The position numbers were made by a program, and so were the translations under genes. The notes beneath the pieces are model-generated. The model had not been told where the DNA came from, ran no database searches, and worked only from the letters and a program-made list of their open reading frames with translations. This document shows positions 8,487 through 15,845 of a DNA stretch of 39,180 nucleotides, piece after piece (position 1 is the stretch's first letter; the number at the start of each line of letters is the position of its first letter). Source of the stretch: Chitinophagaceae bacterium (GTDB taxonomy: Bacteria; Bacteroidota; Bacteroidia; Chitinophagales; Chitinophagaceae); assembly GCA_947372235.1 (NCBI GenBank), contig CANBSW010000023.1:1-39180 (forward strand), in the 5' to 3' direction.

Positions 8487-9345
8487 ATTGGCCAAATGGT
8501 TTTTGAGAAATACAATCCATATTCGGACCAGGGTCTACATTGAAATACTTACAGAAGTATCTGTAATAGCCATACCGGTATTTAGTATCTGGTGGTGCTT
8601 TTGGGCCACATTCTATTCCCCCGTTGATCACATTTAACACAGCACCAAACCCGGACAATCGGCCTCCATCAATATCTTTTTGGGTAGGTTGCCAGTTATT
8701 GCTGATAATATCATGACAGGACGGTTTTGGAAACTGTGTGGTTGTCCAGAACCAAATTGCAGACGCAAAACAAAGTACAGGATCTTTTATCACCAGTGCA
8801 GGGTCGTTTAATAAAGTTTCTTTGCTGTTAAGAAAAATTTCACTGAATTGTCCGTAATTATAATTCCAACTGATCTGTAATGGGCCGCGGCCATGATAAG
8901 ATTGTCCGGCAACGGGTGGATATTTCTTTTTTGTAGTGTCTGAATATTGTGGGCAGCCGTTCTCGCATTTCAATTCCTGAGTATAATAAAGTCCCCATTT
9001 ATAATATCCTCCAGGTGCGTCGTCCCATCCGCCGCCTGTTTCATAGGCAATATTAGCCAGGAAAGCACAGAGCTCCCGTTTCTGAATAACAGGATCATCC
9101 CCTGATAAAAATTTCGGAAAGGATTCTGCAGCTTTCAGAAAAGCGCTAAAAGAATAAAAATCTGTTTTCTTTTTCTTTTTGGATTGATCGCCATATGTTG
9201 AGATATCAAATCGATTAGGAAACAATTCATTCCATTTTTTCTCTGTAAGAAAATTACTGAGGTTTGATGTTTGCGCATTGGCAAACATCCCTGCTAATAA
9301 AAACAAGCATATGATTGAAAAATATGTTTTTCTACAGTTGCTCAT
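8485..9345 (-). CDS. Secreted chitinase, glycoside hydrolase family 19
   Basis: A 286-residue GH19 endo-chitinase hydrolysing beta-1,4-N-acetylglucosamine chains. It has a signal peptide (to about residue 24, FANAQ), then the catalytic domain. The motif AYETGGGW contains the general acid Glu102, and TQEL holds the second catalytic Glu124. YHGRGPLQISWNYNYG (150-165) is the family signature. No chitin-binding module is present. I used the ATG at 9345; the open frame also allows a TTG at 9360 that would overlap the upstream stop. The gene directly follows the Ldh-family dehydrogenase (11 nt), so the two are probably cotranscribed. A role in chitin or fungal-wall breakdown is likely. Confidence 0.9.
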   Translation of the reverse strand: MSNCRKTYFSIICLFLLAGMFANAQTSNLSNFLTEKKWNELFPNRFDISTYGDQSKKKKKTDFYSFSAFLKAAESFPKFLSGDDPVIQKRELCAFLANIAYETGGGWDDAPGGYYKWGLYYTQELKCENGCPQYSDTTKKKYPPVAGQSYHGRGPLQISWNYNYGQFSEIFLNSKETLLNDPALVIKDPVLCFASAIWFWTTTQFPKPSCHDIISNNWQPTQKDIDGGRLSGFGAVLNVINGGIECGPKAPPDTKYRYGYYRYFCKYFNVDPGPNMDCISQKPFGQ

Positions 9346-9356
9346 TTCAGTATCGG

Positions 9357-10427
9357 TCAAAAATTAATTGAGAATTTTTTACCAACTTCTTTCAGGTCAT
9401 CCACCACACTATCTACCAATGGAATCCCTTCTTTCATACGAATCAATTCCATTTCTCTTTCAGGATCACCCGGTATCAAAACTCTTTCGTGGCCTTCTGC
9501 AGGGGTTGCAGAACGGAAACGTTGGATCCAGTTATCCATATGCTGCTTAAATTCATCTGCAGGGCGAAAAGCATCTACCCGCATTGCGCCAAAAAAATGT
9601 CCTAACCCTTTACCCGGCATATTTTCCGGCATAGGCACATAAGCTGGAAAAGGCGGTGCCCATGGACCATAAGAGGCCCCACTCAAAACAGCAGAAAAAA
9701 TATCTACAATACTTCCCAGTGCGTAGCCTTTATGACTACCATGTTCACGATCACTTCCCAATGGAAGTAATGCGCCTTGTTTTTTCAAAATATTTGCATC
9801 GGTGGATGAATTCCCTTCTTTATCCTGAACCCAACCCATAGGAGTATCTTCATTCTTACGCTGTAATATTTCGAGTTTACCATTGGCTGCAGTTGTAGTT
9901 GCAAAATCTGCTACAAACGGAGGTTGTTGATCTGCCGGTATAGCCACTGCAATAGGATTGGTGCCCAACATTCTTTCAACAGAAAAAGTAGGAGCAACTA
10001 ACGCACTTGCATTGGTCATAGCCATTCCGATCATATCATGTTCCAAAGCCATCATGGCATGATGTCCGGCAATACCGAAATGATTGGTATTGCGAACACT
10101 TACCCAACCGGTTCCTACATTTTTCGCCTTTTCAATAGCCACTTTCATAGCAAATGGAGCTACTACCAACCCTAAACCTGCATCACCATCTACCACAGCT
10201 GTTGAGGGTGTTTCATGCACAGTTTTAATATCAGGATCTGCATTCACACGACCAGCTTCCCATAAACGAACATAACCTGTTAATCGAGCCACCCCATGAC
10301 TGTCGATACCACGAATATCTGCAGCAATTAATCCGGTTGCAGCAGTTGTGGCATGTTCATCAGAACAGCCAATGCTTTTGAAGATGGAGAAGGTGAACTG
10401 GTATAAATGATCGTATGAGAATAACAT
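9357..10427 (-). CDS. Malate/L-lactate (Ldh family) dehydrogenase
   Basis: A 356-residue NAD(P)-dependent oxidoreductase of the Ldh_2 family (malate/L-lactate/ureidoglycolate/sulfolactate dehydrogenases), which is not related to classical LDH. Landmarks are DIRGIDSHGVARL (His near residue 45), VSVRNTNHFGIAGHHAM (catalytic His region), MTNASALVAPTF, MLGTNPIAVAIP, HKGYALGSIVDI and PMPENMPGKGLGHFFGAM. The substrate cannot be settled from sequence. It lies upstream of the GH19 chitinase with an 11-nt gap, a pairing with no obvious pathway logic. Upstream is the REP/RAYT region. Confidence 0.9.
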   Translation of the reverse strand: MLFSYDHLYQFTFSIFKSIGCSDEHATTAATGLIAADIRGIDSHGVARLTGYVRLWEAGRVNADPDIKTVHETPSTAVVDGDAGLGLVVAPFAMKVAIEKAKNVGTGWVSVRNTNHFGIAGHHAMMALEHDMIGMAMTNASALVAPTFSVERMLGTNPIAVAIPADQQPPFVADFATTTAANGKLEILQRKNEDTPMGWVQDKEGNSSTDANILKKQGALLPLGSDREHGSHKGYALGSIVDIFSAVLSGASYGPWAPPFPAYVPMPENMPGKGLGHFFGAMRVDAFRPADEFKQHMDNWIQRFRSATPAEGHERVLIPGDPEREMELIRMKEGIPLVDSVVDDLKEVGKKFSINF

Positions 10428-10486
10428 TATTGGAAATGATTAAATAGTTTGTACAAATGTTGTTGCAAGATAAGGGTTTCAATATT

Positions 10487-10545
10487 CTGCTGCGCAGCAG
10501 CAGTCGCTCGGCTCCGCCGAGTGACGACTATCGCCGGCCTCCGGC
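10487..10545. repeat. REP-type hairpin cluster on the 3' side of the RAYT gene
   Basis: Three GC-rich hairpins lie in tandem in an AT-rich gap. They are CTGCTGC/GCAGCAG (10487-10500); stem GTCGCTCGGC/GCCGAGTGAC with a 3-nt loop (10503-10525); and GCCGG/CCGGC with a CCT loop (10533-10545). The middle stem, with its G-T wobble, matches the hairpin at 11153-11175 read on the opposite strand. Together they bracket the RAYT gene as inverted copies. Confidence 0.85.
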
Positions 10546-10585
10546 CAAACTAAAAAAAATACATACACTAAAAAATTAGCAATTT

Positions 10586-11116
10586 TCAAATATCAAGCAC
10601 AACAATTGGAGACCTCGGATTGGCACTGCTATACCACCAATCCTCTGCATTCTCCACAAATCCCGTCCTAACGGGGTTCTGATGTATATAATTCATCTTT
10701 TGCTCCAACACTTTCTGGCTAAAACAATCAACTGGATGATTTGTTTTCTGCCAAAACATATTCTCGGCATTCTGTCTTTGAAATTTTGCATTGTATTGAA
10801 ATACGATCTTCATCCAATCTTTCCGACTTTCCAGTGGATCATCATAAATACTATTTAATAGTTGTTTTGCTGAATAGCTTTTAAAATCACGCAGCAAATA
10901 ATTCAAGCGCCCTTCTCTTTGTCCCGCCAGCCAATGCATATGATTGGTCATAATCACATAAGCATATAGTTCAAGGCCTTTGTGCTTCTGGCAGTATTGA
11001 ATATTCTTTACAAGTTCTTCGCAGTATTGTTTGCGGGTAAATACATCAACCCAGCTTACTACGGTAAGGGTAACAAAAAAGAGGGCATCATAATTGGCTT
11101 TACGGAGTTCGCTCAT
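10586..11116 (-). CDS. REP-associated tyrosine transposase (RAYT, Y1_Tnp)
   Basis: A 176-residue single-domain HUH nuclease of the TnpA_REP/RAYT group. The His-hydrophobe-His motif is in MTNHMHWLA and the catalytic tyrosine in KMNYIHQNPVRTGF, both family hallmarks. RAYTs bind and cut single-stranded REP hairpins; they are usually domesticated, not self-mobile like IS200. I placed the start at the ATG at 11116 (MSELRKANYDALFFVTLTVV), because the 39 residues before it would translate through the flanking REP hairpin. REP hairpins with the same stem lie on both sides in inverted orientation. The reading frame looks intact. Confidence 0.9.
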   Translation of the reverse strand: MSELRKANYDALFFVTLTVVSWVDVFTRKQYCEELVKNIQYCQKHKGLELYAYVIMTNHMHWLAGQREGRLNYLLRDFKSYSAKQLLNSIYDDPLESRKDWMKIVFQYNAKFQRQNAENMFWQKTNHPVDCFSQKVLEQKMNYIHQNPVRTGFVENAEDWWYSSANPRSPIVVLDI

Positions 11117-11130
11117 GATTTTATTTTTTT

Positions 11131-11175
11131 GGCTCGAAGCCAAGTTATAAAAGTCACTCGGCAAAGCCGAGCGAC
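11131..11175. repeat. REP-type hairpin pair on the 5' side of the RAYT gene
   Basis: A small stem GGCT/AGCC (11131-11141) is followed 11 nt later by GTCACTCGGC / AAA / GCCGAGCGAC (11153-11175). Read on the minus strand, the large stem equals that at 10503-10525 (GTCGCTCGGC/GCCGAGTGAC). It is followed, as there, by a smaller GGC-rich hairpin. The loop differs (TTT against TCC). Confidence 0.85.
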
Positions 11176-11224
11176 TTCTCGTTTTCTGCGGATAATACTT
11201 CGTATTAATACCTAATTTCACACT

Positions 11225-12511
11225 ATGAAACACTGGATAAATATTCTCATAGGCTCGCTATTTTTTCTCAATTCTTTCGCGCAATTATCCCGAGATATGA
11301 TCACCACCGATTTTGTCCGCTATGAACGGCGCAAAAGCTTTGATAAGAATATGCGCGAAAGGGTTATCAATGCAGCATTTACTCAACCTTTAACAAATAC
11401 TACAGAAGATTATTACAAAGAAGCCTGCTGGTCTATTTCACAATTCTTACTCAAATCAGACATCATTGAAAAAGGTTTTGCAAAATTATTTGCAGGGTAT
11501 GGAGAAATTGATAATTCAACAAAAAGGGCTTTTCTCGAAGCTGTGTATGGCATATATCCAACAGAATATAAAAAAGAAATTAGTGAGCTTATCGGTAAAG
11601 AAACCAATACCAGATTATTTGCGATGCAGGCACTCTACCTGTATCGACTTGATCCCAGCATCATCAATGCTACACAGTTAAGGGAACAAATGGTTCGTCA
11701 ATTTCCAAAATATCAATCCGTGGTGTTATTGCAGGAACTGGAAAAATATTTATATCTCCATTCATCATTCAATAAGCAGGAAACACCATCTATCATTCAG
11801 TTATTTCAATACCAGAAAACTACCGTTCAAAAAATGATCTACTCTTTTCAGAGATGGAACAGAGATTATCCAGGCCTGGCCATAGTGCAAAATGCAGACG
11901 GAAGTTTTGCAAAAGACAGTACAGGAAAAATATTGGTATTTGAACAATTGGCGAGATCTGCATCTGATCTTCCTTATTTCATTACAAATGGAAGCACCCC
12001 ACAAGGCATATACAGTATTCAGGGAACAGAAATTTCTCATAATAATTTAATTGGTCCCACACCCAATATACAATTGAAATTACCGGGAGAGGCCGACAGT
12101 CTTTTCTGGAATTCACCTTATGATTCTTTGCTGGACCCCTTGGCTAATTACCTCAAACTATTACCTGAAACCTGGAGAAATTATCAACCCATTACAGAAT
12201 CATTTTATGCCGGAAAAGCGGGAAGAACTGAGATCATTGCACATGGCACTACCATTGATCCGGATTATTTTAAAGACAAACCTTTTTTCCCTCTCACACC
12301 TACTATGGGGTGTTTATGCGCTAAAGAGGACTGGAATATTTTTAATGGAAAATTTGTTCAGAGTGACCAGTTTAATCTCGTGAATACTTTTCTATCAACG
12401 CCTGGAACAACTGGTTACTTAATGGTGATCAATATTGATGATCAGCAAAAAAAAGTGAGTAGAGAAGAAATAGAAAAATTAGTTAAAGAATTCGAAGCCA
12501 TCAACCAATAA
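11225..12511 (+). CDS. Exported protein with YkuD-like (L,D-transpeptidase) signature
   Basis: A 428-residue protein with a signal peptide (about 1-19, ends NSFAQ). Residues 30-200 are mostly helical with no family I recognise. The C-terminal half carries the layout of YkuD-type L,D-transpeptidases: STPQGIYSI (257-265, compare TPxGxF/Y), then AHGTT (His340) and, 22 residues later, TPTMGCLC with Cys363, like the family's His ... [S/T]xGC catalytic pair. L,D-transpeptidases cross-link peptidoglycan or attach proteins to it. This is an inference from motif order; the rest of the fold is too divergent to confirm by eye. It diverges from the RAYT gene and is followed by two hairpins. Confidence 0.55.
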   Translation: MKHWINILIGSLFFLNSFAQLSRDMITTDFVRYERRKSFDKNMRERVINAAFTQPLTNTTEDYYKEACWSISQFLLKSDIIEKGFAKLFAGYGEIDNSTKRAFLEAVYGIYPTEYKKEISELIGKETNTRLFAMQALYLYRLDPSIINATQLREQMVRQFPKYQSVVLLQELEKYLYLHSSFNKQETPSIIQLFQYQKTTVQKMIYSFQRWNRDYPGLAIVQNADGSFAKDSTGKILVFEQLARSASDLPYFITNGSTPQGIYSIQGTEISHNNLIGPTPNIQLKLPGEADSLFWNSPYDSLLDPLANYLKLLPETWRNYQPITESFYAGKAGRTEIIAHGTTIDPDYFKDKPFFPLTPTMGCLCAKEDWNIFNGKFVQSDQFNLVNTFLSTPGTTGYLMVINIDDQQKKVSREEIEKLVKEFEAINQ

Positions 12512-12527
12512 AAACACCAAACCATGC

Positions 12528-12562
12528 CTTCCCGCCCGCTAAGCTCAGGCGAGAAGGCACTG
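12528..12562 (+). terminator. Hairpin after the YkuD-like gene
   Basis: TGCCTTC and GAAGGCA enclose CCGCC CGCTAAGCTCA GGCG, which itself forms an inner stem, followed by CTGTTTTAAAT. It begins about 17 nt after the stop codon, so it can act as terminator. The outer part resembles the GTGCCTTTG/GGCAC family (4514-4578); the inner GCTAAGCT core resembles 3325-3352. Confidence 0.6.
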
Positions 12563-12583
12563 TTTTAAATTTACTTAAATAAA

Positions 12584-12610
12584 AAGAGATGCACGTTTAA
12601 TGCATCTCTT
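12584..12610 (-). terminator. Intrinsic terminator of ssb
   Basis: AAGAGATGCA and TGCATCTCTT form a perfect 10-bp stem with a 7-nt loop. Read on the minus strand it is followed by TTTATTT, and it lies 24 nt after the ssb stop. Confidence 0.85.
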
Positions 12611-12633
12611 ACTAAAATCATACAATTCATTTC

Positions 12634-13062
12634 TTAAAACGGAAGATCATCCAAAGGTTCTGTTAACTCGCCTGCAGATGGTGCAGCGGTTGCCGGTTGA
12701 GAATAAGAGGGCGTGGATTGATCACTGCTTCCACCACCGTCAGAACTCTTGGCGCCTAACAATTGAACAGATGATACACGGAGTGTTAATGTAGCACCCT
12801 GACGGCCGTCCTGCGTTGTATAGCTTCTCACATCAGGCTGGCCATCTACATATACCTGAGTTCCTTTTTTCAAATAAGGAGCAACAGCGGTTCTGTCTGT
12901 CCAGTAAGCACAATCTACCCAGGTAGTTCTGTCTTTCTGGTTGCCTTGCGCATCTTTAAAACGTTCGGTATGTGCTACGGTAAAATTGATCACACTCTTA
13001 CCGTTAACAGTATTTACCAGGGCATCTTTACCCAAATTTCCAATTACTTGTAGCTTTATCAT
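12634..13062 (-). CDS. ssb: Single-stranded DNA-binding protein
   Basis: A 142-residue SSB. The OB fold occupies residues 1-105: MIKLQVIGNLGKDA, NFTVAHTERFKD, TTWVDCAYW, YLKKGTQVYVDGQPDVRSY, TLTLRVSSVQLL. A Gly/Ser/Gln/Pro-rich flexible linker (about 108-133) ends in the acidic tip EPLDDLPF, which recruits partner repair and replication proteins. It coats single-stranded DNA during replication, recombination and repair. The gene is monocistronic, ended by a clear terminator, and divergent from mnmA. Confidence 0.96.
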   Translation of the reverse strand: MIKLQVIGNLGKDALVNTVNGKSVINFTVAHTERFKDAQGNQKDRTTWVDCAYWTDRTAVAPYLKKGTQVYVDGQPDVRSYTTQDGRQGATLTLRVSSVQLLGAKSSDGGGSSDQSTPSYSQPATAAPSAGELTEPLDDLPF

Positions 13063-13356
13063 ATCTTATATTTTTTTGTAAATATCAGGAGATTGAAATT
13101 ACGGGAAAAGCGTATTTACCGCAGAAACTAGTTTTTTTTCACTGTATAATTTGGGAGTAAACTACTTAATTTTTGAAGGTCAACTAACGGTGTATCAGTA
13201 TCTTCTGGACAATATATGTTATAGCTGGGTTTGTATATTTTTACGAATTTTCCGCTTTCGTAATATCTCAAAGCCTCACATTACCCCTTCTTCGCCTGAG
13301 TTGTTTTACTTTTGCAGCTTATCCTGTTCCCTTGGCACAGGCATTAATTACAGAAT
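13063..13356. other. Divergent ssb/mnmA intergenic region
   Basis: 294 bp without a gene. It carries the mnmA promoter element near its right end. The centre is AT-rich, and I see no repeat, hairpin or conserved small reading frame in it. Confidence 0.6.
13307..13314 (+). promoter_or_regulatory. Promoter -7 element of mnmA
   Basis: TACTTTTG is an exact match to TAnnTTTG, 42 nt before the mnmA ATG. No clear -33 element is visible. Confidence 0.5.
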
Positions 13357-14460
13357 ATGAGTCGTAAAGGAAAGGTTTTAGTGGCAATGAGCGGTGGTAT
13401 TGACAGTACCGTTGTGGCACTCATGTTGCACCAGGAAGGGTATGAAGTAGTGGGCATTACTATGAAAACATGGGATTATGCCAGCAGCGGCACCAGCACC
13501 AAAGAAACGGGCTGTTGTAATATTGATTCATTTAACGATGCACGACAGGCAGCCGTACATCATGGCTTTCCACATTTCATTTTAGATATACGGGAAGAGT
13601 TTGGCGATTTTGTGATCGAAAATTTTATAGATGAATACCTTGCAGGCCGTACACCTAACCCATGTGTGATGTGCAATACACATATCAAATGGCGTGCTTT
13701 GCTAAAAAGAGCCGATGCACTGGATTGTGAATTTATTGCAACCGGACATTATGGATTGATACGCCAACACGATAATGGCCGCTATGTCATCAGTAAAGGA
13801 CTAGATGAAACAAAGGATCAGAGTTATGTTCTCTGGGGATTAGACCAGCAACTGCTTAGCAGAACCATGTTGCCATTAGGAGGCTACCGAAAATCAGCCA
13901 TACGCCAAATGGCGGTCGATCTGGGTTATCCTGAACTTGCCAAAAAAAGCGAGAGCTATGAAATTTGCTTTGTTCCCGATAATAATTACCGCGGCTTTCT
14001 AAAAAACCGTGTGGAAGGACTGGAAGAAAGAGTGAACGGCGGATGGTTTGTAGATAAGACCGGTAAAAAACTGGGGCAACACAAAGGCTATCCTTTTTAT
14101 ACTATTGGACAAAGAAAGGGTTTGGATATTGCCATGGGCCACCCTGTATATGTAACTTCTATTAATCCCGAAACCAATACCGTTGTTTTGGGTGATGAAG
14201 TTGATCTGGAACAGAACGACATGCTGATTGGAAAAATCAACTGGATGAAATATGATGGCATCACAGACGGGATGGAAGCCATTACCAAGATCCGCTACAA
14301 AGATTCAGGTGCACTCAGCAATCTATATACAACCAACAATGGTATCCGTGCCCGCTTCTACGAAAACGTAAAAGGCATTGCCCCCGGACAAAGTGCTGTA
14401 TTTTATGAAGGAAATGATGTGATTGGCGGAGGAATTATTCAGAGAGGAGAGTTGGTTTAG
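13357..14460 (+). CDS. mnmA: tRNA-specific 2-thiouridylase
   Basis: A 367-residue enzyme thiolating U34 of Lys, Glu and Gln tRNAs with ATP and persulfide sulfur. The PP-loop is SGGIDST (12-18). The catalytic cysteine pair is in NPCVMCNTHIKW and in ESYEICFVPDNNYRGF. Other family features are TGHYGLI, KDQSYVLWGL, LPLGGYRKS and the beta-barrel C-terminal domain with FYTIGQRKGLDI and GGGIIQRGELV. Length and motif order are normal. It has its own TAnnTTTG promoter and converges on the RsmB-like gene, with only a weak GTTAA/TTAAC hairpin between them. Confidence 0.97.
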   Translation: MSRKGKVLVAMSGGIDSTVVALMLHQEGYEVVGITMKTWDYASSGTSTKETGCCNIDSFNDARQAAVHHGFPHFILDIREEFGDFVIENFIDEYLAGRTPNPCVMCNTHIKWRALLKRADALDCEFIATGHYGLIRQHDNGRYVISKGLDETKDQSYVLWGLDQQLLSRTMLPLGGYRKSAIRQMAVDLGYPELAKKSESYEICFVPDNNYRGFLKNRVEGLEERVNGGWFVDKTGKKLGQHKGYPFYTIGQRKGLDIAMGHPVYVTSINPETNTVVLGDEVDLEQNDMLIGKINWMKYDGITDGMEAITKIRYKDSGALSNLYTTNNGIRARFYENVKGIAPGQSAVFYEGNDVIGGGIIQRGELV

Positions 14461-14532
14461 TGGGTTTGGTTAAAAGGGTTAAAATAGTTTTAATGAACAG
14501 ATGAATGATGAAGTTAAGCCACTTTAACTGAT

Positions 14533-15702
14533 TTAGCCTTTCCTAAACAATGCCCCAAACATTGAATCTGCTTTCAAAGAATAGCCCTTCAATACTTCAC
14601 TCTTCACCAATTGCAACGAATATTCTTTTTCTATCATCGCCACTACTTCTTCATTTTCTTTTTTGAAAACAGAACAGGTAATATAAAGTAAGTAGCCATT
14701 CTCTTCAAGATTTTGAATCACATTACTAACAATCTTTTTTTGTAAAAAAGCATATTCCGAAATCCTTTCCTGTGAGAAAAAATACAGCTGTTCCGGTGTT
14801 CTCGACCAGGTGCCACTGCCACTGCAGGGAGCATCGCAGAGGATTATTTTGAATTTTGAATTTTGAATTTTGAATTCCTTACTGAGGTCCATTATAAATG
14901 ATTGATATTTTTTTATCCCGGCACTTTCAAATCTTTGTTTGAGGTTTTGTAAAATTGAAGCACGTATATCGGACACGGTAAGATCAACACTTCCAAGAAT
15001 ATCAACTGCTAATAAAGATTTCCCCCCACTGGCTGCACAACAATCCCAAATACTTACTGACGACTCACAACTCACGAATGACGAAAGAAATTCACCAATT
15101 CGTTGCGAACTAAAATCCTGCACAACTACTTCCTTATTAATGTCAAGTACAGTATCAATTTTGCTTGCATTGGGTAATGCAAGACAGGTTTCATTTATTT
15201 GATTGAATGGAATTTGTTGGTCAGTTAATTTATTTAGGGCTTTTTTTTCATTTCCAGGACGAATGCGTAAAAAAAGATCAGGCTGAATAAAATGAGAGAT
15301 AGCAAAGTCTTTCTTATCAATCCCATCACTCAACTCATCCAGCCATGGGAAAACATCCGTGATTGAGAAGGATGTATATTTTGATCCAATAAAATCAATT
15401 CTCTTTTGAAGATCCAAATGCCAATTCTCAATCCATTCATCATCATACAATATCTGCCAATCCCCAACTGATTCAATACATAAAAACAAAGAAATTTTTA
15501 ATCGCTCTTCTGTTGAATTTTTTTTTATTGCATGCCCTAACCTGAAATAAGAATAACATAAATGCGAAATTAATTTCCTATCCTTCGATCCATGTTTTTT
15601 ATGCTGCCCAAAATACTGTTTCAAAAAATGCACAAGCGGCATCGATCCATCGTATTGATTGATTAATAAAACAGCCGTATTGAAATAAGATTGAAAACGC
15701 AT
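14533..15702 (-). CDS. RsmB/NOP2-family RNA cytosine-C5 methyltransferase
   Basis: A 389-residue SAM-dependent methyltransferase of the RsmB group (rRNA m5C). An N-terminal NusB-like helical region (1-140) is followed by the methyltransferase domain: SAM loop DCCAASGGKS (220-229), DIRASI, motif IV APCSGSGTW with Cys293, and motif VI ITCSVFKKENE with the nucleophile-type Cys343. The start is the ATG at 15702; the longer open frame would translate a C-rich repeat and the sucB terminator. The coding strand contains four TTCAAAA heptamers (14847-14874, residues 276-285, KIQNSKFKI) just before motif IV, and an ACTCAC word run near residues 208-218. Either might be an inserted repeat that kept the frame. 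Confidence 0.88.
   Translation of the reverse strand: MRFQSYFNTAVLLINQYDGSMPLVHFLKQYFGQHKKHGSKDRKLISHLCYSYFRLGHAIKKNSTEERLKISLFLCIESVGDWQILYDDEWIENWHLDLQKRIDFIGSKYTSFSITDVFPWLDELSDGIDKKDFAISHFIQPDLFLRIRPGNEKKALNKLTDQQIPFNQINETCLALPNASKIDTVLDINKEVVVQDFSSQRIGEFLSSFVSCESSVSIWDCCAASGGKSLLAVDILGSVDLTVSDIRASILQNLKQRFESAGIKKYQSFIMDLSKEFKIQNSKFKIILCDAPCSGSGTWSRTPEQLYFFSQERISEYAFLQKKIVSNVIQNLEENGYLLYITCSVFKKENEEVVAMIEKEYSLQLVKSEVLKGYSLKADSMFGALFRKG
14847..14874 (-). repeat. Heptamer TTTTGAA x4 within the RsmB-like gene
   Basis: Four exact tandem copies of TTTTGAA (TTCAAAA on the coding strand), 28 bp, encoding the IQNSKFK segment just before the PCSGSG motif. The same heptamer occurs twice in the helicase gene at 27251-27264 and there also encodes IQNSK. 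Confidence 0.85.
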
Positions 15703-15726
15703 ACCCCCTCGCCCCCCTAAAGGAGA
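15703..15726. repeat. C-rich repeat before the RsmB-like gene
   Basis: ACCCCCTCGCCCCCC then TAAAGGAGA, directly before the RsmB-like ATG (which reads the other way). It resembles the arms of the repeat at 15791-15845 read on the minus strand (CCCCCCAGCCCCCT and AAAGGGGGAG) but has no insert. Confidence 0.6.
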
Positions 15727-15732
15727 AATTAA

Positions 15733-15771
15733 TTGAAAAGAAAAGCCTGCTACAAAAAAATATAGCAGGCT
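15733..15771 (-). terminator. Terminator of sucA-sucB
   Basis: AGCCTGCTA and TAGCAGGCT form a 9-bp perfect stem (15744-15771). Read on the minus strand it is followed by TTTCTTTTC. It lies downstream of sucB and before the RsmB-like gene. Confidence 0.8.
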
Positions 15772-15790
15772 CAAATATAAAGTATTCTAA

Positions 15791-15845
15791 CTCCCCCTTT
15801 GCGCCGACGCTGAAGCTTTAGCGCAAGCATCAGGGGGCTGGGGGG
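15791..15845. repeat. C-rich palindrome with a 31-nt inner insert, after sucB
   Basis: Plus strand CTCCCCCTTT, then a 31-nt block (15801-15831) containing the near-palindrome CGCTGAAGCTTTAGCG, then AGGGGGCTGGGGGG. The outer arms pair (CCCCCT with AGGGGG). It abuts the sucB stop codon. Compared with the uninterrupted repeat at 15703-15726, the block looks inserted between CCCCCT and AAAGG. Confidence 0.65.

Larger units (their letters stand above)
10487..11175 (-). mobile_element. RAYT gene with flanking inverted REPs (REPtron-like unit)
   Basis: The whole unit is one RAYT gene between two inverted two-hairpin REP modules. No target duplication is obvious. Its neighbours are an oxidoreductase gene and an exported-protein gene in divergent orientation, so it fills one intergenic space. 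Whether it moves is unknown; known RAYTs act mainly on their REPs. Confidence 0.7.

Noticed and set aside
9346..9360. TTG start of the chitinase overlapping the dehydrogenase stop
   Set aside because: The ATG at 9345 gives a more typical signal peptide start; the TTG would add only MTDTE.
15703..15774. 24-residue N-terminal extension of the RsmB-like protein (SPLGGRGG)
   Set aside because: It would translate the C-rich repeat and the sucB terminator; the family begins at the MRFQSYF region.
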